A DNA stretch of 64,000 nt from Fistularia commersonii (GCA_037954325.1 JBBMNZ010000001.1:15024758-15088757), one strand, 5' to 3'. Shown: positions 1 to 12,235, counted from the first letter of the stretch. The notes: a model not told the origin generated them from the sequence alone. Numbers and translations are program-made.

Positions 1-749
1 TGGGGAAACACTACTGTGTCTAGTATTACAAATATGTTTTTGATTTGGCTGTATGTCATCTTTGTTGGACGCCATTTTGGCTTTGCGGGTTAATAAGTTC
101 TCTTCATTTGGTCCTCTTCTGTCCTTATCGACTAGATTATCATATCACAGTATATTCTGTTTGAGTGGTGGTGGCTCACAGTGGCCCAAACCTATTCAGT
201 GTGTGATACACACATATCAATACACCTGAGAATGGCAGTTTTCTCTCAGTAATGTATGCGTTTGAGATCCACAGTGCTGCCCTGATTGAATCTGGCAGAA
301 TCCAATTCTCCGGTATCTTTGAGTGGAGATAACCAGTCAGTCTATAGTCAGAGTGTGTCTCCAACATTCACATCCTTGCATGGGTTGTCATGCTCTCACT
401 ATGAGAGAAAGCAGGATTATGTGTCTTATCCTTTCAGAGTCTTTTTTTTTTTTCTTTTCCTTCACTACTTTTTTTTTTTTTCTTTCTGTCTTCAAGGAAG
501 GTCACTTGAAGGAGGTAATCCCTATTCCTATCTGTTTCCGCTCGCTTTTATCTGAGGAGCTTTGTGGACAGTACTGGAGCCCATCCACTGATCAGCAAGG
601 CGGGAAAAGTCACGGACATGGTGAGGCAGAAGGGATGAGATTTTCACCTTTCATCCTGCTGGTATAGATAGCAAAATGAGTTCCATGCTATTACTACAAG
701 GTGTTTTTTGAAATTTAAATTATGTATAAATTCCTGCCTTCTAATTCAT
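1..749. other. Non-coding stretch, no gene seen
   Basis: The short open frames here overlap one another on both strands and resemble no known protein. Two T-runs (about 442-453 and 469-481) are the only simple-sequence features. This is single-copy-looking sequence upstream of the Penelope-like element. Confidence 0.5.
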
Positions 750-1099
750 TGTACAAACATAGTCATACATTCTTGTTGAAATCTTATCTTTGCAACTGGA
801 CTTGGATTTCTTCACTTGAAGATGTTTCACCCCTCATCCGAGAGGCTTCTTCAGTTCTAATCACCTATGGGGAGTTTCCGAATACAAGTGCCATGTTTTT
901 TGGCAGATCTTGATTATGTGGGCTTGTTGTGTAAGTGGAAGAGTTGATCTGCAGAAAGTAGGTGTAAGGGGGGCTGTTATGCTATCAGGGGTGTCATTCG
1001 TTGGAACAATAAAGCAACTAAGTGGGAATACCTGGATTGAAATGTGAAATGGTAACACTAGACAAAGGAGGGAAACATGTTGTTCACAAGAACTGAGGC

Positions 1100-1434
1100 T
1101 CATGTGGGCGTTGCTGGGGGCTGGATCTGGTGGTGGGTCTTTCCTGGTTATTTGGAGGGTGCAGCTGGGCGTGGTTCATGTGTGCAAATCCGTCTCCTGT
1201 GTTGGGCCATCCATTTGTGCGGAGGTTGTTTGGTCTCTCCAATGTAGACATCATCACAATCCTCAGTGCAAGTGTATGCAAGAGAATGCGTACACCACAT
1301 TCTCTTATCTTGTGCTTGGGTGTTTTGCCCTTGGGGCGCACCCGTTTTGGCCTCAGGGTGTTGTAGGGTTTAAAATGCACTGGTATATGGTATTTGTTGA
1401 ACACCATTCTGAGTTTCCGAAACATCAGCAACAT
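1100..1434 (-). pseudogene. GIY-YIG endonuclease remnant of the Penelope-like element
   Basis: The open part (ORF 1084-1434) starts with a region ending in VHFKPYNTLRPKRVRP, which in Penelope-like elements directly precedes the endonuclease. The two halves of the GIY-YIG signature are present but in different frames: VVYAFSC near 1290-1310 and DVYIGETKQ near 1225-1250. At least one frameshift therefore separates them. In an intact element this nuclease nicks the target DNA for insertion. Here it cannot be made as one protein. Confidence 0.75.
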
Positions 1435-1576
1435 ACTGTATGACCATGTTCTTTTGTTTGTTGTTGTCTTCTTCCTGTTCTATGTTCCTGTGCCTAGTGA
1501 TTTCTGATTTAGCGAAGGCCCAATTAGGGTAGCCACAGGCACTGTTGTACCTCAGTCTTGCTTCCTTCAGTGATGG

Positions 1577-1794
1577 ATAATAACTTATCCTTTATTAATC
1601 CCTCCTGGGGAAATTCGTTCTCTGCAATTAACCCATCATGGATGAACCGTGAGCAGTAGGCTGCTGCCCACCAGCACCAGGGGAGCAGTTAGGGGTTCGG
1701 TGTCTTGCTCAACAAAACTTTGACACAACAGAAGGAACCGGGAATCGAACCAGGAATGTTCGGTTGCTCTACTTCCTGCGTCACACCACCCCCA
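1577..1794 (-). mobile_element. tRNA-derived SINE, copy 1, nested in the Penelope-like element
   Basis: The head lies at the high-coordinate end. On the minus strand it has an A-box-like GGTGTGACGCAGGAAGTAG and a perfect polymerase III B box (GGTTCGATTCC). The body runs through ACCGAACCCCTAACTGCTCC and ends GGATTAATAAAGGATAAG. The same body recurs at 4764-4885 on the plus strand. A 6-bp direct repeat, TGATGG, flanks it (1571-1576 and 1795-1800) and fits a target-site duplication. Penelope coding sequence resumes on both sides, so the SINE is the younger element. Confidence 0.7.
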
Positions 1795-1804
1795 TGATGG
1801 GATG

Positions 1805-2425
1805 TTCTTGGCTTGGTGGTTTAGAGTTCTAATCACCCCCAATTTACTCAAGGGGGTGGTGTGAGTCGAAGAGTAGATACTGGTCGGTGTGTGTTGCTTT
1901 TCTGTAACTCTTGATGTCCAGGCGTCTGTCATGCTGGATGTGAACGTAACAGTCCACGAAGGGACGTTGGTCAGCATGTGATGTCTTATCTTGTGAATTT
2001 GATTTGGGCGTCCATCGTGTTGAGGTGAGTGGGAAAAGCTTCAACCTCATTCTTCTTGATCTTGACCCATGTGTCGTCTACATACCTGAACCCCAGAGTT
2101 GGTGGTGTTCCACCAACTTCCCAGCTGCCTTGCTCTCAGCACTTTGTCGGCTGGAAGGATGGTGATGCTTTTGTCTTTCTGAAGAGAGGAGAGTGCTGTG
2201 TTCTCTTCAGGTGTCAGATTGGACAGGTGGGGTTTGGTACTGGAGAGTGCTGCTGAGACCTTGAGTCGGATTTTCTCAGCTTCTGTATTGGAGATGTGGT
2301 TGTTGCTTATGGCTGTTTCCGTTGCCATGATGAGGTCTGCCGTTGGGATCCGATCTGGTGTGACCGCAAAATTTAGACCCTTCTACAGAACACCAACCTT
2401 GTCAGGGTTAAGTTGGCCGCTGGAT
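1805..2425 (-). pseudogene. Reverse transcriptase remnant of the Penelope-like element
   Basis: Residues from NLSSGQLNPDKVGVL through NFAVTPDRIPTADLI to KDKSITILPADK (about 2140-2425) are the N-terminal RT region, with a stop codon inside. The frame then jumps directly to the catalytic segment RYVDDTWVKIK, whose YVDD codons lie at 2073-2084. The fingers and most of the palm domain are therefore deleted. The segment after YVDD (VDCYVHI, then YRKATHTDQYLLFDSHHPLE and KLGVIRTL) continues to about 1805, where the SINE begins. The order agrees with the family; the deletion is inferred from the absent motifs. Confidence 0.75.
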
Positions 2426-2440
2426 AAGTTAGTCGTAGGT

Positions 2441-4496
2441 TGTGACAAGCAGGTCAACTCTGCAATTTAGAGTTGGCAGTCTGTGTTGGTATGTGTTGAG
2501 GGAGACAGAAATTGTGTGCTGCATTCTGACTGAAAAACATATCATATATTTGCTATTATTTGTTTACATGCTTCTAGTACAGGATCCAAAGAACACGGCT
2601 GGACAGGTTCAGAGAAAATTGCCTGTTGATGTGTTTAATTACCACATGAGTGTAGCTGTTCAACGGGGCAAGCTGATTTCATCATATGTACCCAAGCATC
2701 CCAGAATGTTTAACTCTCAGTCAAAACTAAATTATTTTAAGTGTAAACACTGACTTTATAATGAGACTATGATGTCATATCTACTTATGCTGTTTTTGCC
2801 ATTCCTGTGTTAGAGCAACGTAATCCCCACTCAGCACAATAACTGATGGGATAGTAAAAATAATGAATCACCTCCACAGGAGAAGAAGGGTTAGCCATCT
2901 GAGTTACGCTTCCAGAGAACATCACCGTCCTCTGTATATAATGCAAGGTATTTAAAACAGCAATCATCTCCTCCTTTGAACTCCGGGTCACAATGTGGCA
3001 TCAATCCCCCGGGGAATTGAAAAGAAAAGCCATATATGTGTGGGACTGAGCGTATTAACCAAGGTCATATCCGCCGTGCACACGGTCTGCATGTGGAATG
3101 GATGTTCTCGTAGAATTGCTGAGTGTGATTAAATCTAAGTCTTAGAATCACATTCAGACTCTAAATCATCTTTTGGGTCATTAAGCGAATGGGGGTCTTC
3201 TCTGAGCTGTTTCTTTCAGTTGAATTAGAACATTATTCTGGATAATTTGGTTTGGAGATTAGCACTTCATACAGGCTACTGTGGCTGTAATTGCTCGAGC
3301 TAGAAGAGGAAAGTCAGACACTGTGGGAAACATTCAGGTGAATGGCTTATGCATGTTTAAGGAGTTCGGTTATTTTTTTAGGATCTGAAGAGCATTTTGT
3401 TTCATGAGTATGTATTTATTTATTGAATTTAAAATCTTACTCTACGGTGTGATAGCACTTGGGATGATTCAGTTTTCTCTCATCATGATATGCCTATAAT
3501 GAGTTTGCAGTTTCATACAATACTTACAGTTGAAAACATTGTGAATGTGATCTGTTTCCAAGGTGCACTGTTGTAGGAATTCCCATATATTTCTGCCTGG
3601 TACTAACATCACAGCGTGTCATTACACTAAATGTGATTTACAGCTGTAAATAATCAACCAAGTGCTCAATATCAGTTTAATTTTTCTATGCAGGAGGCAT
3701 GCCTTGCAAACGCAACTCCGCCGCTTTCTCCCGTACAGGGCCAGGAACTTTGCTTTTTTACAAATATTGGCAAAATATAGTGTTAATGAATTATAAACTG
3801 ATGCATCAATCCACAGTTTGCTTGATGTAAAGCTTTTTTTTTATTGTTTACGGTAAAAAAAAGTACATATCCATTTTGAAAACCTTTTTCAATCAAATGG
3901 GTACATATGATTTCATAGCTTTTGCTCTGAATGAAGCGGTTAATATCCTGTGTAGATTAAAGTTGTTTCTTGCTAATTGAAAATACTTATGACACAATAA
4001 AATTAGCTAATAATCTATGGAAACAGTTACACAATTTATATTATCTACACATATATTATCTATAGTGACCAATTCAGGAATACTTTATGTATACACAATA
4101 GAGTTGTAGTCCTTTTGTTGAGGGAAAAGCCAGCTGGGCTATCTAAGCAGCACATACTGTACATTCATACAAATGTTGCTCATGAGATTTTACAGAGATG
4201 TTATGCCCCTGCAATGTCTGTTAACAAGATAATGGTAATGCAAGCACATTTATCGCATTGTAAAGCTGTTACCACATAGATACCTAATTAAACAAGAGGG
4301 AGATAAGAGATTCTTCATACAGTCATGGTCAGCATCTGCTCCTACCTGAATATAAGCAGTAGGTGTCAAATGCATGTCAGCGCTATAATCGCAGTGAACT
4401 TAAAATAAACAAGAACACAAGAATGTGATGGCAGACTGTGAAATTATATTTGATCATTTGAGAAGCTCAATATTTCAATGTTTTGTGTAATTGCTG
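2441..4496. other. A+T-rich non-coding stretch
   Basis: No credible coding frame or recognisable repeat was seen. Around 2810-3010 there are only short frames with no protein resemblance. A few A/T runs (3832-3842, 3857-3864) are the sole simple repeats. The sequence reads as ordinary intergenic or intronic DNA. Confidence 0.5.
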
Positions 4497-4885
4497 AGGC
4501 CGGTGTGGCGCAGGAGGTAGATTCCTGGCTCTTTCTAGTGTGTTGAAGTGTTGTTGAGTATTGTAGAATATTGACTGTGGACACAGTAATATTGAACAGT
4601 TAACCATATATGTTTACTTGCAATCTGCACATGCGCAGACTCTCTGTAGGCGGGCTCATGTCTATTGGTAAGAATTGCTATCATCACCTGTGCTCTGCTC
4701 TTCAGTAAAATAACTAAGTGCTACTCTAATATCTCCGGTCGCCTTTTTACGCAAAACACAACAAGTATGACACTGAACCCCTAACTCCTCTCCAGATGCT
4801 GGTGGACGGCAGTCTTCTTCTCATGGTTCGTCCATGATGGGTTAATTCCAGCAAACGCATTTACCCACAGGGATTAATAAAGGAT
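4497..4885 (+). mobile_element. tRNA-derived SINE, copy 2, split by a solo LTR
   Basis: The left part (4497-4561) begins with GGCCGGTGTGGCGCAGGAGGT, the A-box end of the same SINE family found at 1577-1794, and continues into the body up to TTGTTGAGTAT. The right part resumes at 4764 with AGTATGACACTGAACCCC and runs to about 4885 (GGATTAATAAAGGATAAA). Aligned to copy 1, the head has lost the first part of the B-box region. Between the two parts lies a 202-bp unit with LTR ends. Two copies in opposite orientations, each with the same internal order, make the family assignment firm. Confidence 0.7.
4562..4763 (+). mobile_element. Solo LTR (202 bp) with 5-bp target-site duplication
   Basis: The unit begins TGTAGAATATTG and ends AAAACACAACA, so it has the TG...CA ends of an LTR. 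It is flanked by the direct repeat AGTAT at 4557-4561 and 4764-4768. Removing it plus one repeat restores a sequence collinear with SINE copy 1, which supports the exact boundaries. An AGTAAA near 4703 could be a weak polyadenylation signal and suggests the plus orientation. No internal retroelement coding sequence is present, so this is what remains after recombination between two LTRs. The family (Gypsy, Copia or retrovirus-like) cannot be told from the LTR alone. Confidence 0.65.
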
Positions 4886-5165
4886 AAATTATCATTAACC
4901 TGATGATGAAACCATTTTTGCTTCCAATCGACATTTGATAGAACATGTACATATCCCCAGTTGTGGAGATAAACCCGCGTGGAGTGAAAATGGAAAGCTG
5001 TACCAGAGTGATAATGAACTGAAAAGGCCTAATCTGCTCCTGCACTGCCATGAAACCCAGCTGCAATTTGGGAGTGTGTGCCATTTCATCCTTTCACAGA
5101 TTTCAAGCACAACTTGCTATGTCAGAGTGATGAACGTCAAATGACCAGGACTGCTTCAAATTATG

Positions 5166-5184
5166 TTTTTTTTTTTTTTTTTTT
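5166..5184. repeat. Poly(T), 19 bases
   Basis: An uninterrupted run of T. No recognisable retroposon body adjoins it on the minus strand, so it may be plain slippage. Confidence 0.9.
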
Positions 5185-7010
5185 CAAAAGACCAGACCAG
5201 TCTCTGCACTCACTGTGTCCCACACAGGCCTCGCTATTCAGGCCTGCCCGCCGTCTCCTGGAAAGACGACTGGAGGAATAGCATGTAAAAATACTTTGTA
5301 GGAATATAAATAAATATAATAATGTAATATTGAACATTCGGTTAGATGAACTTACAGCCCGAGGACAGCGATTCAATTATTCAGAGGAATGTAATTACAA
5401 ACCTCACCGTTCAGTTCTGTGCTGCACTGCAGTTTTGCCACAAGCAAAGATCATACAGGGCCTGTTTTTATTGATATTCTCATTTCTGCCCCGGTCAGGG
5501 ATTTCAGCAATTCTACAGCACAGATCTACAGACCACAATTAGGGCAGTGTCTCCCAGGAGGAACTGGCCACATGGAGGGTCTGGATAACAAGGCCATACT
5601 GAATTAGTAATATGGTAAATAAAACACTGGTTGTATGGAAATCTTCATATTCCGAGCCCTGGAGTCACAGAATCCCAGGTTAAGAAGATCCTTGAGGTTT
5701 AACAAACACATAACAGATGTTATTGATCAACAATTGTCCAAATAACCAAGGGATTGCTGGGATTATGGTCTCTGCTACTATCTCTGTTTTGAAAGAATAT
5801 GGGTAGGGTTTAAAAAAAGGGAAAACAATTACAGGTAGGTAAGTACGCTGAATAATAATGGGATCTGCTTCTATTTCAGATCTTTAGTTTTTTAAATTGG
5901 TTTGGCATCAGCAGTGAGACGCGGCAAAATGCAGTGTCTAAGGAATAAAGGAGGCCAGAAAGAAAAATCCATCTATGAGTTACACAGTGAAGCATGCAAT
6001 AGATCTATATTGCCTTTGCCTCTGTTACTGTTATTTAAAAGCGGCGATTGAATCTAATGTGAGGGAAAGACATAACCGCTCATTGCCAGAGGTCTTTGTC
6101 CTCAGTACAGTGAGCACATTCTCGTGTGAAGTGCAAGATATCCTTCCCATATTTGTATGTTTTCGAGTCATAACCCCGGGTAGTGTCCGTGTTAATGCAA
6201 ATAAAATTGTGTTACACAGTCTTGCATGAAAAAGTAATCTTACATCAATGCTGAACACACATTGATTCAGAATGTCATCAGCAAACAGGTAATTCAGATA
6301 ATTTTGGTGACAGACTTTGAGAGCCCCAGTGCTGTAGAAAGTATCGGATCTGGGTTTTAAAGGCAATAAAATCACTCCAATATGCACCTTATGTCAGCAT
6401 TCACCTTTTTCAGAGGCCTATGTCTCTCTTTCCACTTTGCTTGCAGTAGCAGCAGAGATGAAATACTGCCCCCCAGAAAGCCATTTGGCACCTAATTGAG
6501 CAATCCTATTACTTTTCTTTCCCTTCAGAGTGTGACTTTCATTGCTTCAAAGTGACGGTTGGAAGCTGGTGTAAATGATTGTGTTACGGTAGGTGTGAGT
6601 ATGTGTATATAAGTAACTTTGTTGTGATAGCATGTGTGTTTGTGTGCTCTTTCTTTCAAACTTGTGAGTTGCTTCTCTTCACCTGAGCTACCTCAAATAT
6701 TAAACATTGATTTGCTTCGGAGATAGACCACATTCACTGGTTCCATCTCAACTCCTCATGCAATGGCTCAGGCTGGACCTATTCAGTATTTATGACCATG
6801 TACGAGTTGCTGAGAAAAGATTCTGCTTTGGTGGCCGAAGCGCCTGTCATGGCAGTAATGGTTTCTTCGAGGTGTATCAAAACAACAGAACGTTTACAAC
6901 CTGCATGACATTGCCCGGTCTATCCTTGTTTTATCTCCACATTGCAGAGTGCCCTGCCCAACTAGCAGCAAAGACACCATTGCCTTAATAAAATATTCAA
7001 TCTGTTTGTG

Positions 7011-7064
7011 TGTTTATACATACACATACATATATATATATGTACATATGTGTGTGTATATAAA
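7011..7064. repeat. TA/CA-rich dinucleotide tract
   Basis: Imperfect ACATA units, then (TA)n, then (TG)n. It is short and interrupted, so probably an old microsatellite. Confidence 0.8.
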
Positions 7065-9526
7065 CACTGTCTCTGTCAGACAAATACTACGCTCTGTCTT
7101 TTATTTTCTATTATGCAGGACATGTATTGCCTCTAAATTTGTGACAGTAGGTATGTAATTTATAGTACATATAGGCACAATCTGTCTGTGTGATTCAGGA
7201 GACACAGGCTTCTGTGCAGCTGTAGGTTATATTTTGCAATTCCGAGCTTAAATAATGAGCTGTGTCGTAAAAATGTTATGGTCATTCATTTCCTCAAGGA
7301 GATACACCATATGCTCATCATTTCATTGCCTTTATAAAATTGTGCTCCTGTTTATAGGATTGTTACATCATAGGTAACCAGCACCAGTTTAAAGTGTTTC
7401 TGGAGTTTCTTTTACTTCAGAAATAGGAATTTATCATGCATAAGTCGTACAGCCAGTATACATGTCACATTACACATACTGCCACATGAAATTCATTTAC
7501 ATCAGCTTCAGACATATATTGTTTTTTTAAATACACTTTTTACCCACAGAACCTAATTCGTCAAGGTTCTTATTCAGGTATTGTAATATTTGAATATGAA
7601 AAGTGAGCCATAGACGTGTATTTCTTACAAGTTTTGCCAGGGACCTGAGGCCATAGATTTCCGCATGAATTTTATCAACCGATTTTACATATACAGTACG
7701 TGCCTTGACACCAACTTTTGATGTGCAAAGGCTTTTTTCTCACTCTTTTATTCGTATATCTACTTTTGAAAGAAACTGATATCAGCATTTATATGTAGCT
7801 TATGAAACAACCACAATTCATCTACATCTGTTGACCTTCAAACTGAATTGAAAACATGTAAAAACCCTTACAGGGAATATCTAGTCTGTCCTCATTGGTA
7901 GCATTCGCATTCACCACCTTTTTTTTTACTAAAAAAAGCGAGGTAATATTTTGAAACTGTAGTGTTTCAATAAGCTTATTTCAAACCGCCTTTTGAATCC
8001 GATTAAGGTCTCGTATGTACACTTCCTTCAATATAATGCTTAAAAGCACCGGCTTTTTAGTAGATAAAGAAATAAAACATTTCATATCCATCTTTTAATT
8101 TGGCATATTATAAGAACTGTAATATGAGCTTGAGGTTGGGGATAAGAATTTCCTCCTTTTTCCTTTCACATTTTAAGTCATTTTATTGATTCTCTGTCTT
8201 TTTCAAACCAAATTTATGGTGCTCCTATGGTGTCCCATTGATGACATCTCTATGTGGCAGGCAGATAAATCCCCTTATCTGGTTTTGAAAAGAGATTTTA
8301 GATGAGAGTGCATAACAAAGTGAACGGCCCTCAAAGAGTTCAGCTGTTGTGGTGCCCTTCAGAAATCACATACATTTTAAGTACTAATTATAAGAATTTT
8401 GTGTCCATTCATCACAGACCACTGTTTAAAACAATTGAATGTACAGTGAGTTTATAACAATACACAAAGAGATTATAGGATTAAGGCAGAAATGTGCAAC
8501 CATTGTGTTCTGAGTGCAGAATCTAAACTACACTTCCTCAAACTAACAACTCAGCCTTATCATAGATCCTCTAACACCAGCTCATTTCATCTTCGGTTCT
8601 GGTTATTTCTCTCGGCAGTGACACTAGGGAGTTTAAGGCTTATGCCAACAGAGCTTGGTCTAAGTGGAGCCTTCTCTTTGTTATCTTTAAAATGACTCTT
8701 CACTACCTGTGGAAAAGACTTTTATGGGCTTTGATAGATGGCAGTTGATAAATTCTTAACACTTTTTTTTTCTTAATGGAGGGGATGAAACTCGTAATTT
8801 CCTTTGAGGATGTAAATGACAAGTGATTAGTTCAATATTTCTTCTTGGGATTTCCATAATTAAAGTCTCTGACCAGAATCTTATTTTCATCCTCGCTGCT
8901 GTAAGATATGCACAGACATTCTGTTGGAAATGATTAAATAATCTTCAATCAGCATTTAAGCAGTGGGTCTGTAATCTGGCCAGTAAGAATTGATTCTCTC
9001 GGGAGATAAGTTGTCTGTGTTGGATGATGCACGGGTTCACGTTCTGCAGGTGTATGAGCCTGCATACTTATGTGGCTTTGGTCCTCTCTTACAGAGTACC
9101 ACTCCTTCCTCTTTTGATCAGGTTGCTTTTTTTTTCACTTTCTGGAAATTATTTGGTAAAAGTAATATTCTACACAGTGAATATTAGCATACTGTTTTTT
9201 CTTATTAATCATCCATACAAATTACTACTTAAATTCTTAAGTCAAACTATCCTATATGAGTCAAAGTTACTCCAGAAAGATATTCTTCCTGTACTATATA
9301 GAATAGATTCATGTACTAAACTAGATAATAGGACTGTGGCCCTTCACGCAAAGCAACTGCCATATTACCACTTTTGCATTCTTACGGTATACGTGCTCTG
9401 GTTTTATCTGTCTCCACGGAGGGCCATCTGGGCATAAGGTTTGTAACTACCATGGAGCAGCTATCCATTCCTGCTCCTCCTTTGTCTTCCATTTTACACA
9501 CATTTCAAATAAATCACCAGGAATGC

Positions 9527-9543
9527 AAAAAAAAAAAAAAAAA
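9527..9543. repeat. Poly(A), 17 bases
   Basis: An uninterrupted A run after ACCAGGAATGC. There is no clear retroposed body upstream. Confidence 0.9.
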
Positions 9544-11099
9544 CCTCCCATCTTTTTCCTTTGTCGTAACTGGTAATTTCAACCGTACGGCACAACTTCC
9601 TGCATAATTCAAAAGCCTTGATTAGTTTTATATTTCCCTGGATTGTTTATTTTATTTAAATATGCCATAAAATCCCAGGAATGTAAGATGGTTGTGAAAT
9701 AGAATGCAGGTCTTTTCTCATTTGAATGTGTGGGCTCAGAACAATGCAGAGCCACTCTGTGCTCAACAGCTTTCAGCATCAATTTGTTTGAACAATATAA
9801 ATGATTTTGACTCAGCTCATTTCCTGTGCCTGTGGCTGTTAATGTCTTGATCCGTCTAAAGATAGCCTTGAACCTCCAATTACTCACTGGGCCATTGATG
9901 TATTAGTTCTCATTCAATGATAGAGAAAAGACCAGCTTTCCAAATTGAATCATCGCTTTTCCTATGTCTCAAAACAGGAATACCAATCATACAGCAAAGA
10001 TACCCGGCAGATTTTTTTTTAAATGACTGACCCAATTAAACCTCTGGGGTGACGCTTCAGATTTGCTGCTTGTGTTGTGTTTTTTGAGAAAAAAAAGCTT
10101 TGGCAAATTTTAGAATGAGCCCTTCTGTTTGCTCAACTGTCTTTTTTGTGTTTTGACTGCAAGTCAGAGCAGTTTAGTGCCAGCTAGGACTCCAGGAAAC
10201 CACCAGATTGTGGTCTTATCATCCCCAGCAGTCCTCCACACGGGATGCCCAAACATTGTGGCTACACTGTCAAATAAACTTACCTTCTTTAAGTGCAAAA
10301 ATTGCCTAAATTGCTGAGACTGTCTGTGTAAATATTAACTAATTCAAAGTTTAACCTGATTGCCAGAGACACATATACACTTATTTATATATGCTTATAC
10401 TTGACTCGGGCGATAATGATTCACATACAGGGGTCAGCCACTACAGATGACAGGATAAATAGAAAAGACGTGTTATGGGGGGTAGAAATGGCTGCTGGCC
10501 AAGCAATCACAAATTATCAAATAGGTGGAACTCAATTTACAGTTTATTCCAGTGAGTCTGAGAGCATTCCGAGGTGTCAGGTTTGGTTTTTGTTGTTGTT
10601 GTTTGTTTTTTCAAGTAAAAAATTGCAGGGTGCGATCGGACAGGAAATCTATTTATTCATGTGTTCATTTGTTGCCGACCTTTCACCTTCAAGCAGGGTT
10701 GCTTAATGTATTTTTCTTAACATCAGTGAGAACCGCCTCACCCGTCATCACTCCACCACCTCCGCAATCTCTCTGTATCAGTTCATGTACTACTGGATTG
10801 TAAATTTTAATCATGCACATAATAAGTAGTATACAATAGGTAGTTCTGACCATCTATCCAGCCATCCATCCATCTTCCCCCGCTTATCAAGAGTCGGGTC
10901 GCGGGGGCAGCAGCAGCTGGAGCAGTGAGATCCAGACCTCCCCTCTCCCTGGGTCTTCTTCGTGGTCACCTCCCAGAAGGACATGCCCGGAATACCTCCC
11001 CCAGGAAGCGTCCAGGAGGCATCCTGACTAGATGCCTCCTTCCACTTCATCTGACTCCTCTCTATGCGGAGGAGCAGCAGCTTTACTCAGAGCTCCTCC

Positions 11100-11836
11100 C
11101 AAATGACCAAACTTCTCACCCTATATCTAAGGGTCCAGCCACCCTGCGGAGGAGACTCATTTCAGCCTTCCTTCTTTTGGACACTACCCCACAGCTAGTG
11201 ACCATAAGTGAGGGTGGGAACATAGATCGACAGGTAAATTGAGAGCTTCACCTTTTGGCTTAGCTCCCTCTTCACCATGATAGACTGGTACAAAGTTCGC
11301 ATCGCTGCAGACGCTGCTCCAATCCTCCTGTCAATCTCCCGCTCCATCCTTCCCTCACTCGCGAACAAGACCCCGAGATACTTGAGCTCCTCCACTTGGG
11401 GCAGGAACTCCTCCACGACCCGGAGTGGACATTCCACCTATTTCCGGTTGAGCACCATGATCTCAGGTTTGAAGGCGCTGATCCTCACACCAGCCGTTTC
11501 ACACTCGTCTGTGAACAGTTCCAGTGAGAGCTGGAGATCATGGCCTGATGAAGCCAACAGAATCACATCATCTGGAAAAAGCAGAGACTTGATCCTGCAG
11601 CGACCAAACCCCTTGATGCTCTGACTACGCCTAGAAAAGTGATGAACAGAATCTGTGACAAAGGGCAGCCCTGGCGGAGTCCAACTCTCACCGGAAACGG
11701 GTCCAACTTACAACCAGCAATGTGGACCAAGCTCCGACACCGGTCATACAGGGAAAGAACAGCCCATATGATTGGGTTCGGTACTCCATACTCCCGGAGC
11801 ATCCTCCAGAGGATCCTCCAGGTGGTGATCAATTGA
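11100..11836 (-). pseudogene. Rex3 reverse transcriptase remnant
   Basis: Motifs visible across two or three frames are REYGVPNPIIWAVLSLYDRC, VRVGLRQGCPLSQILFI (motif B region), FPDDVILLASS (motif C, both aspartates kept) and the C-terminal VEEFLPQVEELKYLGVLF with IDRRIGAASAAM. The GVPNPLIRAL version of the first motif also occurs in the second Rex3 copy at 20190-20220. Frameshifts between the blocks make it non-functional. Confidence 0.75.
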
Positions 11837-12222
11837 CAGCTCTGCCCCTCTCTTCACACGAGTGTCCAGGACATGTAGCCGCAAGTCCGACGATACGACC
11901 ACAAGGTTGATCAAAGAACTTTGGCCTAAGGTGTACTGGTGCCAAGTGCACATATGGACACCTTTAAGCATGAATATGGTGTTTGTTATGGACAATCTGT
12001 GACGAGCACAGAAGTCCAGTAGCAAAACACCACTGGGGTTCAGATCAGGGGGGCCGTTCCTCTCAATCACGCCCTCCCAAGTCGCACTGTCATTACCCGT
12101 GTGAGCATTGAAGTCTCCCAGTAGAACAAGGGAGTCCCCTGTAGGAGCCCTCTCTAGCAGCCCCTCTAGTAACCCCAAGAAGGGTGAGTAAACTGAAGTG
12201 TTGTTGGGTGCAAACCCAAACC
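11837..12222 (-). pseudogene. Rex3 endonuclease remnant
   Basis: An apurinic-like (EEP family) endonuclease normally nicks the target for RTE-clade insertion. Visible pieces are LLGDFNAHTGNDSATWEGVIERNG and then LLDFCARHRLSITNT, ending in ELSIDHHL, the last being the conserved catalytic histidine region. The open frame continues into RT sequence at 11744 only because of an internal deletion, giving an artificial endonuclease-RT fusion. The domain's first half lies beyond the nested SINE and is broken. Confidence 0.75.
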
Positions 12223-12235
12223 CAAACCCAAACAA

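Larger units (their letters stand above)
750..2440 (-). mobile_element. Penelope-like retroelement (Poseidon/Neptune type), degraded
   Basis: Penelope-like elements carry a reverse transcriptase followed by a GIY-YIG endonuclease. On the minus strand this copy reads, from high to low coordinate: an N-terminal conserved region (LNFAVTPDRIPTADLI, then LPADK), the RT catalytic segment RYVDDTWVKIK, the stretch YRKATHTDQYLLFDSHHPLE, the GIY-YIG region (VHFKPYNTLRP, then DVYIGETKQ) and a 3' UTR. The 3' UTR aligns base by base with the plus-strand fragment at 31030-31480, including the CCTCTCGGATGAG block. Most of the RT core between LPADK and YVDD is missing, and frameshifts and stops are frequent, so the copy is dead. 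A SINE is inserted at 1577-1794. The boundaries are estimates. The family call is strong; the Poseidon versus Neptune assignment is not resolved. Confidence 0.85.
4886..10849. other. Long non-coding stretch with scattered simple repeats
   Basis: Six kilobases without a supportable gene. The contents are A+T-rich sequence, homopolymer runs and one short TA/CA tract. The frames seen (for example 9024-9437) are short, start anywhere and resemble nothing. The stretch at 9640-9900, with CAATTACTCACTGGGCC and SOX-like AACAAT words, has the texture of a conserved non-coding element, but this is an impression that needs cross-species alignment. Confidence 0.45.

Noticed and set aside
1736..1795. tRNA gene (perfect B box on the minus strand)
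   Set aside because: No complete cloverleaf can be folded by eye, and the sequence is the head of a dispersed SINE.
12208..12234. Telomere-like repeat
   Set aside because: The unit is CCCAAA, not the vertebrate CCCTAA, and only three to four copies are present, beside a SINE.
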